Positions 39,392 to 48,946 are shown, counted from the stretch's first letter. The stretch is 64,000 nucleotides of DNA from Candidatus Lambdaproteobacteria bacterium RIFOXYD2_FULL_56_26 (GCA_001783715.1 MFNF01000001.1:496001-560000); one strand, 5' to 3'. Notes: generated from the sequence alone by a model not told the origin. Translations and numbers: made by a program.

Positions 39392-42300
39392 ATGCGCCTG
39401 CTCCGACTTGAACTTGCCGGGTTTAAATCCTTCCCGGACAAAACCAGCCTTGATTTTGTCCAAGATGGGGTGAGCATCGTGGTCGGCCCCAACGGCTGCG
39501 GCAAATCCAACATTGTGGACGCAATCCGCTGGGCCTTGGGCGAGCAAAGCGCCAAGCACCTTCGAGGGGCGGCGATGGAAGACGTGATTTTTGCCGGTTC
39601 CTCCTCAAGGTCCCAAGTGGGCCTTGCCCAGGTCAGTCTGGTCTTTGCCAACCCCACCGGCGACAGCCTGCACAAGTACCACCAGTACAACGAAATCTCG
39701 GTGACCCGGAAGCTCTACCGCACCGGAGAAAGCCAGTACCAAATCAACAAGACCCTCTGCCGACTGGGCGACATCCGGGAACTGTTCATGGACACCGGGA
39801 TCGGCGGCAAAGGGTACAGCATCATCGAACAAGGCAAAATCGACCGGATCGTCACCTCCGGCCCCCAGGAGCGGCGGGCCTTGGTGGACGAGGCGGCGGG
39901 GATCGTCAAGTTCAAGACCAAAAAGCTGGAAGCCCAAAAGCGTTTTATCACCTCCAGGGCCAACCTGGAACGGGTGGAGGACGTTTTGCGGGAATTGCGG
40001 CTCCAGGAGGAAAAACTGGCTGTCCAGGTGGCTAAAGCGGACCAGTACTCCCAAGCCAAAGGCCGGATGGAGCGGCTTTCCCAGCTCGGCGCTGCCTACA
40101 GCTGGGCCAAGCTCAAGGACCAGGGGGAAAAACTCCTGGCAGAACGGGAAGTGCAGCTTTCAACCATCAAGGACCTGGAACTGGTGCTGACCAACCTGGG
40201 GACCCAAAAGGTGGGGCTGGGGCTCGAACAAAGCCTGCACCAAACCAAGCGGGAGGAGTTAGGCAGCAAGCTCTCCAAGTCCAGGGAAGAATTGATCAAG
40301 CTGGAAAGCCGGATTGAAAAGGACCAGGAATCACTTCGCCACTTCCACGATTGGCAGGCCCGGGGCAACCGGGAGCTGGAGCAGTTGGGCGAGCAAATCG
40401 ATGCATTGATGGAACAAGAGGAGGCCCTTGACGAAGCCAATGAGGCGGTCAAGGCCGAATTGGCCCACACCGAAAATGCCATCACCGGTATTCGGCAAGA
40501 GATCAGGCAGGCCCAGGAAAACATCAGCGCCCTGGAACAGGCCCACAAGGGGTACCTAAAATTGCAGTCCGAAGCCCAGATGACCTTGGGTGGCAAAAAA
40601 GGCGAGATTGAGGCCCAGGCAGCGAGGCTCAAGGAAGCCAAAGCCAAGGGTGAAGAGGCCCAGGAACTGCTGATCCTGGCGGCGGAACGGCTGTTTTTGG
40701 CCCAAGAAAAACGGGCCGACACCACCAAAGAAGCAGAAGGAAAAAACAGCCAACGGTCCGAAGTCGCAGAACGGCTCAAACTGGCCAAGGCCAAGCAAGA
40801 CGAGAAAAAGGCGGCCTTTGAGATCCAGGTCCGCAAGATCGAGGAGCAGGAACGGGAGAACCACAAGGCCCAGAGCCGGTTTGAAAGCCTCAAGCAGTTG
40901 CAGCAAAACCACGAGGACTTTGCCCCCAAGATCAAAGCCTTTTTGGACCACTTGGCCGCCTTCCCCCAAAAGGCAGCGGAACTGGGCTTTGTTGGCCCCT
41001 TGGCCGACTTGGTTGAAGTGGGCGGCAAACTGGAAAGTTGGGCGCAAAACCTGTTGGGCCGGTTTTTTAACCTCCTGGTCTTTGAAAGCCATTACCACCT
41101 CCCCCAGCTTAAGGCCTTGATGGAGGAGTTGCAAATCGAATACCTGGAGGTTTATTTCCTCGACCTTTGTGAACCGGCCAAAAGCAACCTGGATTACCTG
41201 ATCCCCTGGCACAACAAACCGGCGGGGATGGAACTGATGGGCCACTACCAGGCCTTTGAAAAACGATCTTTCCAGATCGAACCGGCAGACCTCAAGACCG
41301 GGCGCAACCTGCTTTTGACCGACAAGTCCCTGTTGACCAAAGAAGGGGTCTTCCACTTGGGGCTGCCCGGCGAAGCGAAGATGCTTGAAGGTTATCTGGC
41401 CCGGCAGCAGGAATTTCACCAGCTCAGCGACCAATTGAAGGAACAAAAACAAAAGCTGGACGATTTGATTTATGACAAAGGCTGGCTCAAGGAAGAGTTG
41501 GACGATCTGGAATGGGAGCTGACCGACCTGACCCAACAGCACCAGCAACTGGAGATGGAGAGCAAAGAACTGGCCAAGGACCTGGAGCGGGCCAACCAAG
41601 AAGTGGAGCGCCTGGAGGCGGACCGGCACCGTCTGGAGGAAGCCAAGGAGCGGCAACAGGCCTTGGACCAGGAATTGGCCCAGCGCCGGTTGTCCTTGGA
41701 AGCGGAGATCTCCGAAGCCCAAGGCCGCCTGGACGCTCTGGCGGCAACCTTGGAAGCACAAGCCAACGAGATTGACAAGGCTCGGTTGGCCCTGGAGTTC
41801 AAAAAAGGGGAATTACAGCAGGCAGAGGTGACCCAAGCGGGACTCAAGGAAAAAAGCCAGCACCAAAAGGAACTGCAAGGCCGGATGAAAGAAGACCTGA
41901 TCCGGCTCCGCACCAAATTGGGGGAGACCAAAACCCAGGCGGAAGACCAGGGAAAACAACGAGAGGAACTGGAAAAGGCAATCGAGACCCACCGGCTGCG
42001 CCAACCGGAACTGGTCATGGCCATCCAGTCCCTAGAAACCGACTACAAGGCCTTCAGCGAACAGTTGGAAACCCAGGGCCATAAGATCCGGGAACTGGAA
42101 GAAGCGGAGAAGGCGGAACGGGCCAAAACCGAAGCCATCAAGGAAAAGACCCACCAACAGGACCTCAAGCTGGCCCAAGTGGCCCAAGAGGGATTGGGGA
42201 TCGAACAAAAGTTGTTTGAAGAATGGGCATTACGTCCGGCGGAGATTTTGGCCCTGGACACCGATTCCGACTATGATGCCGCCACCGCCACCAAAGAAAT

Positions 42301-42964
42301 CGCCAAACTCAAGGCCCGGCTTTCCGACCTGGGAGACGTACACCTTGGTGCCCGTAAGGAGTACGACGAGCTGAAGGTGCGGCTGGACTTTTTGGAGGCC
42401 GAGTCTTTGGACCTCAACCAGAGCATCCAGGCCCTGGAAGAGTCGATCCAAAAGATTGATGAGGAATCCCGCCGTAGGTTTGAAGAAACCTTCGGGCTTT
42501 TGAACAAGGAATTTAAGGTCCTTTTCCCCAAACTTTTTGGGGGCGGCGAAGCCTTTTTGCGGCTCAGCGACCCGGCGGACCTGCTGGAATCCGGGGTCGA
42601 GATCATCGCCCAACCGCCAGGCAAAAAACTGCAAAATATGACCCTGCTCTCAGGGGGAGAAAAGGCGATGACCGCCTTGTCGCTGATTTTTTCCATCTTC
42701 CAGATCAAGCCCAGCCCCTTTTGCCTGCTCGATGAAGTGGACGCTCCTCTGGACGAAGCGAACAACCGCCGTTTCAGCGCCCATGTGCGCAGCCTGACCA
42801 CCAACAGCCAATTTATCATCATCACCCACAACAAACAAACCATGGAGATCGGGGATGCCATGTTTGGGGTGACCATGGAGGAGCCGGGGGCTTCCAAGCT
42901 GGTGTCGGTGGATTTTGAAACCGGCAAGCGGCTGGTGGAAAAGGGGCACAAAAAGGGGGCCTAA
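39392..42964 (+). CDS. smc: Chromosome segregation protein SMC
   Basis: A 1190-residue condensin ATPase. The N-terminal head has FKSFPDKTSLDF and Walker A VGPNGCGKSNIVDAIRWALG. Two long coiled coils (about 170-500 and 680-1020) flank a hinge (about 515-640, for example FVGPLADLVEVGGKLESWA). The C-terminal head has the signature TLLSGGEKAMTALSLIFSI and Walker B FCLLDEVDAPLDEANNRRF. Full length for the family. No ScpA/ScpB is adjacent. It lies 54 bp after lptB without a Shine-Dalgarno sequence. Confidence 0.98.
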   Translation: MRLLRLELAGFKSFPDKTSLDFVQDGVSIVVGPNGCGKSNIVDAIRWALGEQSAKHLRGAAMEDVIFAGSSSRSQVGLAQVSLVFANPTGDSLHKYHQYNEISVTRKLYRTGESQYQINKTLCRLGDIRELFMDTGIGGKGYSIIEQGKIDRIVTSGPQERRALVDEAAGIVKFKTKKLEAQKRFITSRANLERVEDVLRELRLQEEKLAVQVAKADQYSQAKGRMERLSQLGAAYSWAKLKDQGEKLLAEREVQLSTIKDLELVLTNLGTQKVGLGLEQSLHQTKREELGSKLSKSREELIKLESRIEKDQESLRHFHDWQARGNRELEQLGEQIDALMEQEEALDEANEAVKAELAHTENAITGIRQEIRQAQENISALEQAHKGYLKLQSEAQMTLGGKKGEIEAQAARLKEAKAKGEEAQELLILAAERLFLAQEKRADTTKEAEGKNSQRSEVAERLKLAKAKQDEKKAAFEIQVRKIEEQERENHKAQSRFESLKQLQQNHEDFAPKIKAFLDHLAAFPQKAAELGFVGPLADLVEVGGKLESWAQNLLGRFFNLLVFESHYHLPQLKALMEELQIEYLEVYFLDLCEPAKSNLDYLIPWHNKPAGMELMGHYQAFEKRSFQIEPADLKTGRNLLLTDKSLLTKEGVFHLGLPGEAKMLEGYLARQQEFHQLSDQLKEQKQKLDDLIYDKGWLKEELDDLEWELTDLTQQHQQLEMESKELAKDLERANQEVERLEADRHRLEEAKERQQALDQELAQRRLSLEAEISEAQGRLDALAATLEAQANEIDKARLALEFKKGELQQAEVTQAGLKEKSQHQKELQGRMKEDLIRLRTKLGETKTQAEDQGKQREELEKAIETHRLRQPELVMAIQSLETDYKAFSEQLETQGHKIRELEEAEKAERAKTEAIKEKTHQQDLKLAQVAQEGLGIEQKLFEEWALRPAEILALDTDSDYDAATATKEIAKLKARLSDLGDVHLGARKEYDELKVRLDFLEAESLDLNQSIQALEESIQKIDEESRRRFEETFGLLNKEFKVLFPKLFGGGEAFLRLSDPADLLESGVEIIAQPPGKKLQNMTLLSGGEKAMTALSLIFSIFQIKPSPFCLLDEVDAPLDEANNRRFSAHVRSLTTNSQFIIITHNKQTMEIGDAMFGVTMEEPGASKLVSVDFETGKRLVEKGHKKGA

Positions 42965-42995
42965 CCCAGGGCCACTCCAACCGGGGGACTGGGTT
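42963..42995. terminator. Weak bidirectional hairpin between smc and the sensor kinase
   Basis: AACCCAG (42963-42969) and CTGGGTT (42989-42995) can pair with a 19-nt loop in the 34-bp gap between these convergent genes. There is no clear U-tract on either side, so termination activity is only a possibility. Confidence 0.3.
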
Positions 42996-42998
42996 GCT

Positions 42999-44456
42999 TC
43001 AGGTGGCTCCGCTTTCCTTCCAGCGGGTCAGGGCTTCCTGGTAAACCTCCTGAATTTCGTCCAGCTGGGCCAAGTGCACCAAAGGGTTGTCTCGACCCAG
43101 GCCCGCTTCCAAGGAGCCCAAGGCAGCGGCGATGCGTTCCATCCCCAGCGCCTGCCCCACTTGCCCGATCCGCTCCATCATCTCCCTAGCCTCGAAGATA
43201 GATCCATCGATCAAGTGGTGGCGCAGTGCCGCCAGATATACCTCCCCTTGGAGCACCAGGGATTCGTCCAGCCCGTCGGACCAGGGAGAATTGGGCCGGT
43301 GGCCGACCCCCAGGGCGATGGGTAAGGTGAGGATAAAGTTGCTGCCTCTGCCCAACTGGCTATGGACCTCCAGCTTGCCGCCCAGGAGCGTAACCAACTT
43401 GTGCACAATCGCCAGCCCCAGGCCGCTGCCTCGGTTTTCCTTGGCCCCGAATTCCTCTACCTGCCAAAAGGGCTCAAAAAGCCGGTCCAACAGTTCGGGC
43501 GCAATCCCCTTGCCGGTATCGGCCACTTCCACCGTGATTCCGATTTGCACGGCCCCCTCGAACCGCGGCTCTACCTTGAGGGCTACTTCCCCTTGGTCCG
43601 TGTATTTGATGGCATTGCCCAAAAGATTGATCAACACCTGCCGCAACTTGGAAGGGTCGCCATGGAGCCAGCCTTGCAGCTTGGAGGAGACTTGGAGCCG
43701 CATGGCCAAACCCTTGTCTTTGGCCAAAGAGAAAAACAACAGCCGCAACTCGTCCACCAACCCCAGGAGGTCAAAGTCCTTGGCCACCAACTCCAGTTCC
43801 CCGGCTTCCATCCGGCCCCAGTCGAGGAAGCCGTTGACCAGCTCCATCAAGGAATGCCCACTTCGGCTCAAGGCCACCAGAAAATTCTTTTGTTCTTGGT
43901 TGAGCGGGGTGTCGGCAAACCAATTGACCATGCCCATGATGCCCGAGAGGGGGGTACGGATCTCGTGGGCCAAGAAATTGACCAACTCGGTTTTTTGCCT
44001 TGCTTCCGCCTCGGAATGCAGCTTGGCTTGTCGCAGCTTTCCCAGAAGGTCTTCCAGGACGGCGTGGCTGTTGGCGGTCGCCGCTCTGGCCTCTTGGGAC
44101 AAGCGGTCCTGGTCGTTGAGCCGGTTTTTCAGCCAGATCCTTTCAAGCAGGCCTTTGGCCCGGTGTTCTTGGATCTCCGGGGCCTGTAGAGGGGCTTGTT
44201 CGTAGTGGAACAGTGGTTTTGGTGGCAACTCAAAACGGTCCGCAAGCAGCATAAAACCGAAGGGCGCTTGGTTGAGACTTTCGGCAAAAGCGGTGATCGC
44301 CGCCAGGGACTGGCTGACCACCAGACCGCAGTCCGCCTGAGCCATCCAGGCCTGGACCTCCAGCGCATTGTGGGCCAAAACCGGCTCCAGCCCCAAGGCT
44401 TGGGCCAAGGGCTCCAACGGGGGGCAGGGGGCAAGCGCAACCAAAAGATTTTTCAT
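42999..44456 (-). CDS. Soluble sensor histidine kinase with extra N- and C-terminal domains
   Basis: A 485-residue kinase without transmembrane segments. The N-terminal 100 residues have receiver-like alternation but no phosphoacceptor Asp. A coiled coil leads into HisKA with the phosphorylated His in NFLAHEIRTPLSGIMG. The ATPase domain has the N box (RQVLINLLGNAIKYTDQG), G1 (VADTGKGIAPEL) and G2 (GSGLGLAIVHKLVTLLGG). About 95 C-terminal residues form a helical domain like a degenerate Hpt, without a clear phospho-His. It is an orphan: no response regulator is adjacent. Its start overlaps the stop of the upstream zinc-binding gene (TAATG). Confidence 0.88.
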   Translation of the reverse strand: MKNLLVALAPCPPLEPLAQALGLEPVLAHNALEVQAWMAQADCGLVVSQSLAAITAFAESLNQAPFGFMLLADRFELPPKPLFHYEQAPLQAPEIQEHRAKGLLERIWLKNRLNDQDRLSQEARAATANSHAVLEDLLGKLRQAKLHSEAEARQKTELVNFLAHEIRTPLSGIMGMVNWFADTPLNQEQKNFLVALSRSGHSLMELVNGFLDWGRMEAGELELVAKDFDLLGLVDELRLLFFSLAKDKGLAMRLQVSSKLQGWLHGDPSKLRQVLINLLGNAIKYTDQGEVALKVEPRFEGAVQIGITVEVADTGKGIAPELLDRLFEPFWQVEEFGAKENRGSGLGLAIVHKLVTLLGGKLEVHSQLGRGSNFILTLPIALGVGHRPNSPWSDGLDESLVLQGEVYLAALRHHLIDGSIFEAREMMERIGQVGQALGMERIAAALGSLEAGLGRDNPLVHLAQLDEIQEVYQEALTRWKESGAT

Positions 44457-44677
44457 TACTTTTCTCGAAACCGCAGAAATCCGAATCTAGTTTTTTTTTC
44501 CGCCGGACGAAAGCTACCTAAAAGAGCATCAACCAATTCGGTCTTGACTCCTTTGAGCTCCAAGCCCACCAACTTTCGTTCCAGACACTTCTGGTGGCAA
44601 ACCTCCTGGTCTTCACTACGGAAGATGGGTTCCTGTGGCTCAATCTCTCTCCCGCAAAATTGACAGCTCTCGGACAT
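44456..44677 (-). CDS. Small treble-clef-like zinc-binding protein
   Basis: A 73-residue protein with Cys-x2-Cys (SCQFCGREIE) and Cys-x3-Cys (VCHQKCLERK), 18 residues apart, a plausible zinc knuckle, and a basic C-terminus (KKTRFGFLRFREK). The ATG at 44677 is preferred to an upstream TTG at 44692. The stop overlaps the kinase start, so the two are translationally coupled and it may be an accessory to the kinase. No family is recognised. Confidence 0.65.
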   Translation of the reverse strand: MSESCQFCGREIEPQEPIFRSEDQEVCHQKCLERKLVGLELKGVKTELVDALLGSFRPAEKKTRFGFLRFREK

Positions 44678-44718
44678 GGCTCGTTTGGGCAAGACGTGGG
44701 TAGGGGGGGATTTCTTTT

Positions 44719-45849
44719 TTAAATCTCTTTTTCTTTTAAAAGCAAGCTCCGAGCCAGTGCCCCCTTCACCCAGGGGACCAAGTACAGGCCGGGGACGGCG
44801 GCGTTAGCGGCGGTACTTCCGTCCAGCCTTTTGAGCTCTGTCCAACCACAATCTATCTCTTTCCCTTCAGGGTTGACTAGCCTCAACCGGCAAGGCAAGG
44901 GCAGAGAATCAAACAATTCCAGTAAAAGATAGGCCCCCTTTTTTGCTTCCAGCACCATTCCCAACGCCTGAGCAGAGGCTTTGGCCAAGGCCTCGTTGCC
45001 CAGTCTTCTCAAGGGGCGGTCGGTCCGATTGGCGGAAAAAAAACCTCTGGTGACCAGGTGGGGCCATTGGGCCTTGAGCGCCCCATAGTCTTGGATCTGG
45101 TCTGCCCCGGCGATGAGATTGATCTGCTCTTGGTGGGTCGGGAAGAGTTTCACGAAGCCCACCGGGGTCCGGGCGATTCTGTCCAGCTGGTCGAGCAGAA
45201 AGAGGTCCCGGTTGTGGAACACCAAGGTCCCGGCGGGGGTTTGGGTGATCCGAGACCTTTGCCGGGGGCGCTCCGGGTTGGAAAGTTGTTGGTCAAACCA
45301 CCGGCCCGGTTCCCCCAAGAGCGGCCTGGGGCTGTAAAACACCTCCAAAGGGCCGAGGACCTGGATCTCCAGGGGCGGCAGGTCGGCCGGGGCACCGGGG
45401 GCCTGGAGCCCGCTGATCTCCTTGACCGGCATCTGGTTGGACAAGACCAACCGCTTCGGCTCCAGCGCCTTGGCCCAGGCCCGGATGGAACCTTGGTTGG
45501 GGCTGTGGGATTCCAGGGACAACTGGAGTTCCAAGGCCGGGTAGGTTTCCTTGAGGCCCAAGGCGGCTCCCAGGTCCGAAACCCGCACCGCCGCCAAAAA
45601 GGGCAGCAGTGGCCTGAGGGCGGCCAGGGCGGTTTTGATCCCTCCGTCTTTTTCCAACCGGTCCCAGACCAAAACTGGCCGTTTCCCCTTGGCTCGGACC
45701 TGCTCGCACATCCAAGGCAGGTCCAGCTCGGGCAGCATTCCGGCCTTGGAAAAGCCCGTGGCGGCCAAAAGCACCTCGACCCCCTCCAGTTCGAGCAACG
45801 GAGCCAAAAGCTCGGGAATAGCACAAAAAAGCGTTCTTTGCAGGCCCAT
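44719..45849 (-). CDS. U32-family (collagenase-like) protein, divergent
   Basis: A 376-residue TIM-barrel-type protein of the peptidase U32 family: IPELLAPLLELEGVEVLL matches the family's PELLAPAG start. KRLVLSNQMPVKEISGL, LEIQVLGPLEVFYSPRPLL and FHNRDLFLLDQLDRI match its conserved core. Members modify tRNA, rRNA or quinones rather than acting as true proteases in several cases. The cysteine cluster of Fe-S U32 proteins such as UbiU/UbiV is not evident here. The start is uncertain: ATG 45849 has AAGGAA nearby, whereas a GTG at 45879 follows a very strong AGGAGG at too short a spacing. Confidence 0.72.
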   Translation of the reverse strand: MGLQRTLFCAIPELLAPLLELEGVEVLLAATGFSKAGMLPELDLPWMCEQVRAKGKRPVLVWDRLEKDGGIKTALAALRPLLPFLAAVRVSDLGAALGLKETYPALELQLSLESHSPNQGSIRAWAKALEPKRLVLSNQMPVKEISGLQAPGAPADLPPLEIQVLGPLEVFYSPRPLLGEPGRWFDQQLSNPERPRQRSRITQTPAGTLVFHNRDLFLLDQLDRIARTPVGFVKLFPTHQEQINLIAGADQIQDYGALKAQWPHLVTRGFFSANRTDRPLRRLGNEALAKASAQALGMVLEAKKGAYLLLELFDSLPLPCRLRLVNPEGKEIDCGWTELKRLDGSTAANAAVPGLYLVPWVKGALARSLLLKEKEI

Positions 45850-45957
45850 GGATTCCTTTTTAACTTCTTTGTAAAACACCTCCTCCTTTGGGTAAAGAAG
45901 AACCTGTCAGATTGGACAACCCTAAGGGGAACAACCGGGAATGAAGCAAAATTGCGG

Positions 45958-45986
45958 TTGAAAGTTTTCCTTCCCCAGATTATAGT
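45958..45986 (+). promoter_or_regulatory. Promoter for korAB
   Basis: TTGAAA (45958-45963), a 17-bp spacer and TATAGT (45981-45986), a good sigma-70 match. It predicts a leader of about 90 nt before the korA ATG at 46082. Confidence 0.72.
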
Positions 45987-46007
45987 TACTCGCCGTATAA
46001 AGAAGAT

Positions 46008-46029
46008 AGAGGTGAAAAAGCCTCTTTTT
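46008..46029 (+). promoter_or_regulatory. Terminator-like hairpin in the korA leader
   Basis: AGAGG (46008-46012) and CCTCT (46021-46025) form a short stem with an 8-nt loop followed by TTTT. It lies just downstream of the predicted transcription start, in the position of an attenuator. The stem is only 5 bp, so this is tentative. Confidence 0.4.
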
Positions 46030-46081
46030 GGCGACCTGCGATTCCGCTAGTACTCTTGGACCTCGAAAAAAGACCCACACA

Positions 46082-47923
46082 ATGAACGATCAGCTTCAAT
46101 TGAAGGATTTGGACAAAGTGGTGATTCGCTTTTCCGGCGATTCTGGCGACGGGATGCAGTTGACCGGTAACCAGTTTACCTCCTCAGCTGCGCACCACGG
46201 CAACGACGTGGTCACCTTGCCGGACTTTCCGGCCGAGATCCGTGCCCCAGCCGGAACCATCGCTGGGATTTCCGGTTTCCAATTGCAGTTTGGCAACCAA
46301 AGGGTCAATACCCCCGGCGACTTTCCCGACGTTTTGATCGCCATGAACCCCGCCTCTCTGCGGGCGAACATCAAAGACTTGAGGCCGGCCGGCTTTGCCA
46401 TTGTTGACCTGGATGCTTTTGACGAACGGGGCATCAAAAAGGCCGGGTACGCAGATGGGGTCAACCCCTTGGACCCCGAGCACACCTTGGGCAAAAAGGT
46501 AATCGCTGCGCCGATCACCAGCCAAACCATGGCGGCCCTCGAAAGCCTGGATATGCCCAAAAAGGACAAAGAACGTTGCAAAAACTTCTTCACCCTGGGG
46601 GTTTTGTACTTCCTTTACGATACTTCGCCGGACCTGACCTTAAACTGGATCAACGTTAAGTTTGCCAAGAAGCCCCTGGTGGCCGAGGCAAACACCAAGG
46701 CCCTGCATGAAGGGATGATCTACGCCCGGAACTCCGGTTTGTTCCAATCCCAGTACCGGGTCGGCAGTGCCAAGCTGCGGCCGGGGACCTACAAGTCCCT
46801 GACCGGGAACGAAGCCACCGGCTTGGGTTTGGTGGCTGCGGCCGAGCGGGCCGGGCTCAAGCTCTTTTTGGGCTCCTACCCGATCACCCCGGCGACCACT
46901 ATTTTGGAGGAAGTAGCCGCACACAAGGACTTTGATGTCAAAGCCCTGCAAATGGAAGACGAGATCGCCGGTATCTGCTGCGCCATTGGTGCCGCCTGGG
47001 CAGGCAACCTGGCTGCGACCAACACCTCCGGCCCTGGGATCGCTCTCAAAGGCGAGGCCATGGGTCTGGCGATGATCTTGGAACTGCCCTTGGTCATCGT
47101 CAACGTGCAGCGTGGCGGGCCTTCGACTGGCTTGCCTACCAAGACCGAGCAGTCGGACTTGATGCAGGCGATGTACGGCAGGAACGGGGAGTCCCCGATT
47201 CCGGTGATCGCCGCAAAAAGCCCCGCCCACTGCTTTGACATGGCCATTGAAGCTTCCCGGTTGGCCCTCAAATACATGACCCCGGTGATTCTGTTGACCG
47301 ATGGGTACTTGGGCAACGGGGCGGAAGCCTTCCGCATCCCCGATGTCAATGAACTGCCGGACTTGACCGTAAAGTTCAGGACCAATCCCGAAGGCTACCA
47401 GTCTTACGCCCGGGACCCCAAAACCAACGCCCGCCAGTGGGTCAAACCCGGTACTCCCGGCTTGGCCAACCGTATCGGCGGCTTGGAGAAGGACAAACTG
47501 ACCGGTGCGGTCAGCCATGACCCGGAAAACCACGACCACATGGTTCGGGCTCGCAGAGAAAAGGTCGAAGGCATCGCCAACGACATCGCCGATCTGGAAA
47601 TCATTGGGGACCAAAAGGGTGGGGACATCCTGATCATCGGTTGGGGTTCCACCTATGGTGCCATCAACAACAAGGTCAATCGCTACCGGGCGGCAGGCAA
47701 GTCTGTTTCCCAGGCCCACTTTACCCACATCTTCCCCTTCCCCAAGAACACCTTGGAGGTGCTCAAGAAGTTCAAGAAGATCGTGGTTGCAGAGATGAAC
47801 CTGGGGCAGCTCAACTCGCTGCTCCGTGCCGAGTACGCCATTGACACCATCCCTTTGACCAAGATCCAAGGAAAGCCTTTCACCGAAGACGAGATCGAAG
47901 TCGTCGTGGACAAACTTTTGTAG
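46082..47923 (+). CDS. korA: 2-oxoacid (2-oxoglutarate):ferredoxin oxidoreductase, fused gamma-alpha subunit
   Basis: A 613-residue subunit. The N-terminal gamma domain (VVIRFSGDSGDGMQLTGNQF) is fused to the alpha pyrimidine-binding domain (FLGSYPITPATTILEEVAAH, then NTSGPGIALKGEAMGLA and VNVQRGGPSTGLPTKTEQSD). With KorB it converts 2-oxoglutarate and CoA to succinyl-CoA while reducing ferredoxin, or runs in reverse as CO2 fixation in the reductive TCA cycle. The ATG at 46082 fits the family N-terminus; no Shine-Dalgarno sequence is visible. It is followed by korB after 12 bp. No separate delta (ferredoxin) subunit is present. Confidence 0.93.
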   Translation: MNDQLQLKDLDKVVIRFSGDSGDGMQLTGNQFTSSAAHHGNDVVTLPDFPAEIRAPAGTIAGISGFQLQFGNQRVNTPGDFPDVLIAMNPASLRANIKDLRPAGFAIVDLDAFDERGIKKAGYADGVNPLDPEHTLGKKVIAAPITSQTMAALESLDMPKKDKERCKNFFTLGVLYFLYDTSPDLTLNWINVKFAKKPLVAEANTKALHEGMIYARNSGLFQSQYRVGSAKLRPGTYKSLTGNEATGLGLVAAAERAGLKLFLGSYPITPATTILEEVAAHKDFDVKALQMEDEIAGICCAIGAAWAGNLAATNTSGPGIALKGEAMGLAMILELPLVIVNVQRGGPSTGLPTKTEQSDLMQAMYGRNGESPIPVIAAKSPAHCFDMAIEASRLALKYMTPVILLTDGYLGNGAEAFRIPDVNELPDLTVKFRTNPEGYQSYARDPKTNARQWVKPGTPGLANRIGGLEKDKLTGAVSHDPENHDHMVRARREKVEGIANDIADLEIIGDQKGGDILIIGWGSTYGAINNKVNRYRAAGKSVSQAHFTHIFPFPKNTLEVLKKFKKIVVAEMNLGQLNSLLRAEYAIDTIPLTKIQGKPFTEDEIEVVVDKLL

Positions 47924-47935
47924 GAGCCATCCCCC

Positions 47936-48946
47936 ATGAATGCAGAAAGCCAATTTACCAAAAAGGACTTCGTCCCTACCGGGGAAGTCAAGTGGTGCGC
48001 CGGGTGCGGTGACTTTTCGATTTTGGCTCAGGTCCAAAAGGTCCTGTCCGAAACCGGCAAAAGCCCCGAAAGCTTCGCTTTTATTTCCGGGATCGGCTGT
48101 TCGAGCCGGTTCCCTTATTACATGAACTGCTACGGTCTGCACGGCATCCATGGCCGGGCGTTGGCCATTGCCACCGGTGCCAAGGTCGCCAATCCGGCCT
48201 TGGAAGTATGGGTGGCCATGGGTGACGGAGACGGTCTGGCCATCGGCGGAAACCACTTTGTCCACGCCGTTCGTAGGAACGTTGGGATCAAGGGGATCTT
48301 GATGGACAACCGGATCTACGGTCTGACCAAAGGCCAATTCAGCCCCACCAGCTTCCGGGGCCAGAAGACCAAAACCGCCCCGATGGGGACGGTAGAGGAC
48401 CCGCTGGACCCGATCTCCCTGTCCTTGAGCCTTGGCGGCACCTTTGTCGCCCGGACCCAAGACCGGGACCCGAAACACATGGCCGAGATTTTCCGTCGGG
48501 CCCATGAACATGAAGGGTTTGCGATGATGCAGGTGTTGCAAAACTGCGTTATTTTCAACGACGGTGCTTTCGACGATTGGTGCACCAAAGGCAAGGAGGA
48601 ACACACCATCAAGTTGGTCCATGGCGAAAAAATGATCTTCGGCATGGAAAACGAGAAGTGTATCATCCGGCAAGGCTTCAGCCCCAAGGTCGCCTTGGTG
48701 GCCGAAGTGGACGCAAACAACATTGTAATTCACGATGAATTTGCCGCCGACCCCGGCCTTGCAGGGTTCTTGGCCCAGTTGAACGGGACCCACGGCCTAC
48801 CCATGGCCTACGGGATCTTCCGGCAGATCAAGGCTCCAGCCTACGAAGCGGAATACCGCCGGCAAAACGACGAGGCGGTTGCCAAAAAGGGACCCGGCAA
48901 TCTCCAGAAGCTGCTCAATTCCGGCGAAACCTGGACCGTGTCCTAG
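47936..48946 (+). CDS. korB: 2-oxoacid:ferredoxin oxidoreductase beta subunit
   Basis: A 336-residue thiamine-diphosphate-binding subunit: KWCAGCGDFSIL (cluster-binding CxxC), GIGCSSRFPYYMNCYGLHGI with HGRALAIATGAKVANP, and the TPP motif GDGDGLAIGGNHF through MDNRIYGLTKGQFSPT. It is the partner of the preceding korA. A hairpin follows the stop. Confidence 0.95.
   Translation: MNAESQFTKKDFVPTGEVKWCAGCGDFSILAQVQKVLSETGKSPESFAFISGIGCSSRFPYYMNCYGLHGIHGRALAIATGAKVANPALEVWVAMGDGDGLAIGGNHFVHAVRRNVGIKGILMDNRIYGLTKGQFSPTSFRGQKTKTAPMGTVEDPLDPISLSLSLGGTFVARTQDRDPKHMAEIFRRAHEHEGFAMMQVLQNCVIFNDGAFDDWCTKGKEEHTIKLVHGEKMIFGMENEKCIIRQGFSPKVALVAEVDANNIVIHDEFAADPGLAGFLAQLNGTHGLPMAYGIFRQIKAPAYEAEYRRQNDEAVAKKGPGNLQKLLNSGETWTVS

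Noticed and set aside
46640-48793. 717-codon open frame antisense to korAB
   Set aside because: It is the mirror of two strongly supported, motif-rich genes; composition in GC-rich DNA leaves antisense frames open. The same applies to long antisense frames at 36916-38481 (icd), 2353-3786 (rpoD) and 40556-41761 (smc).
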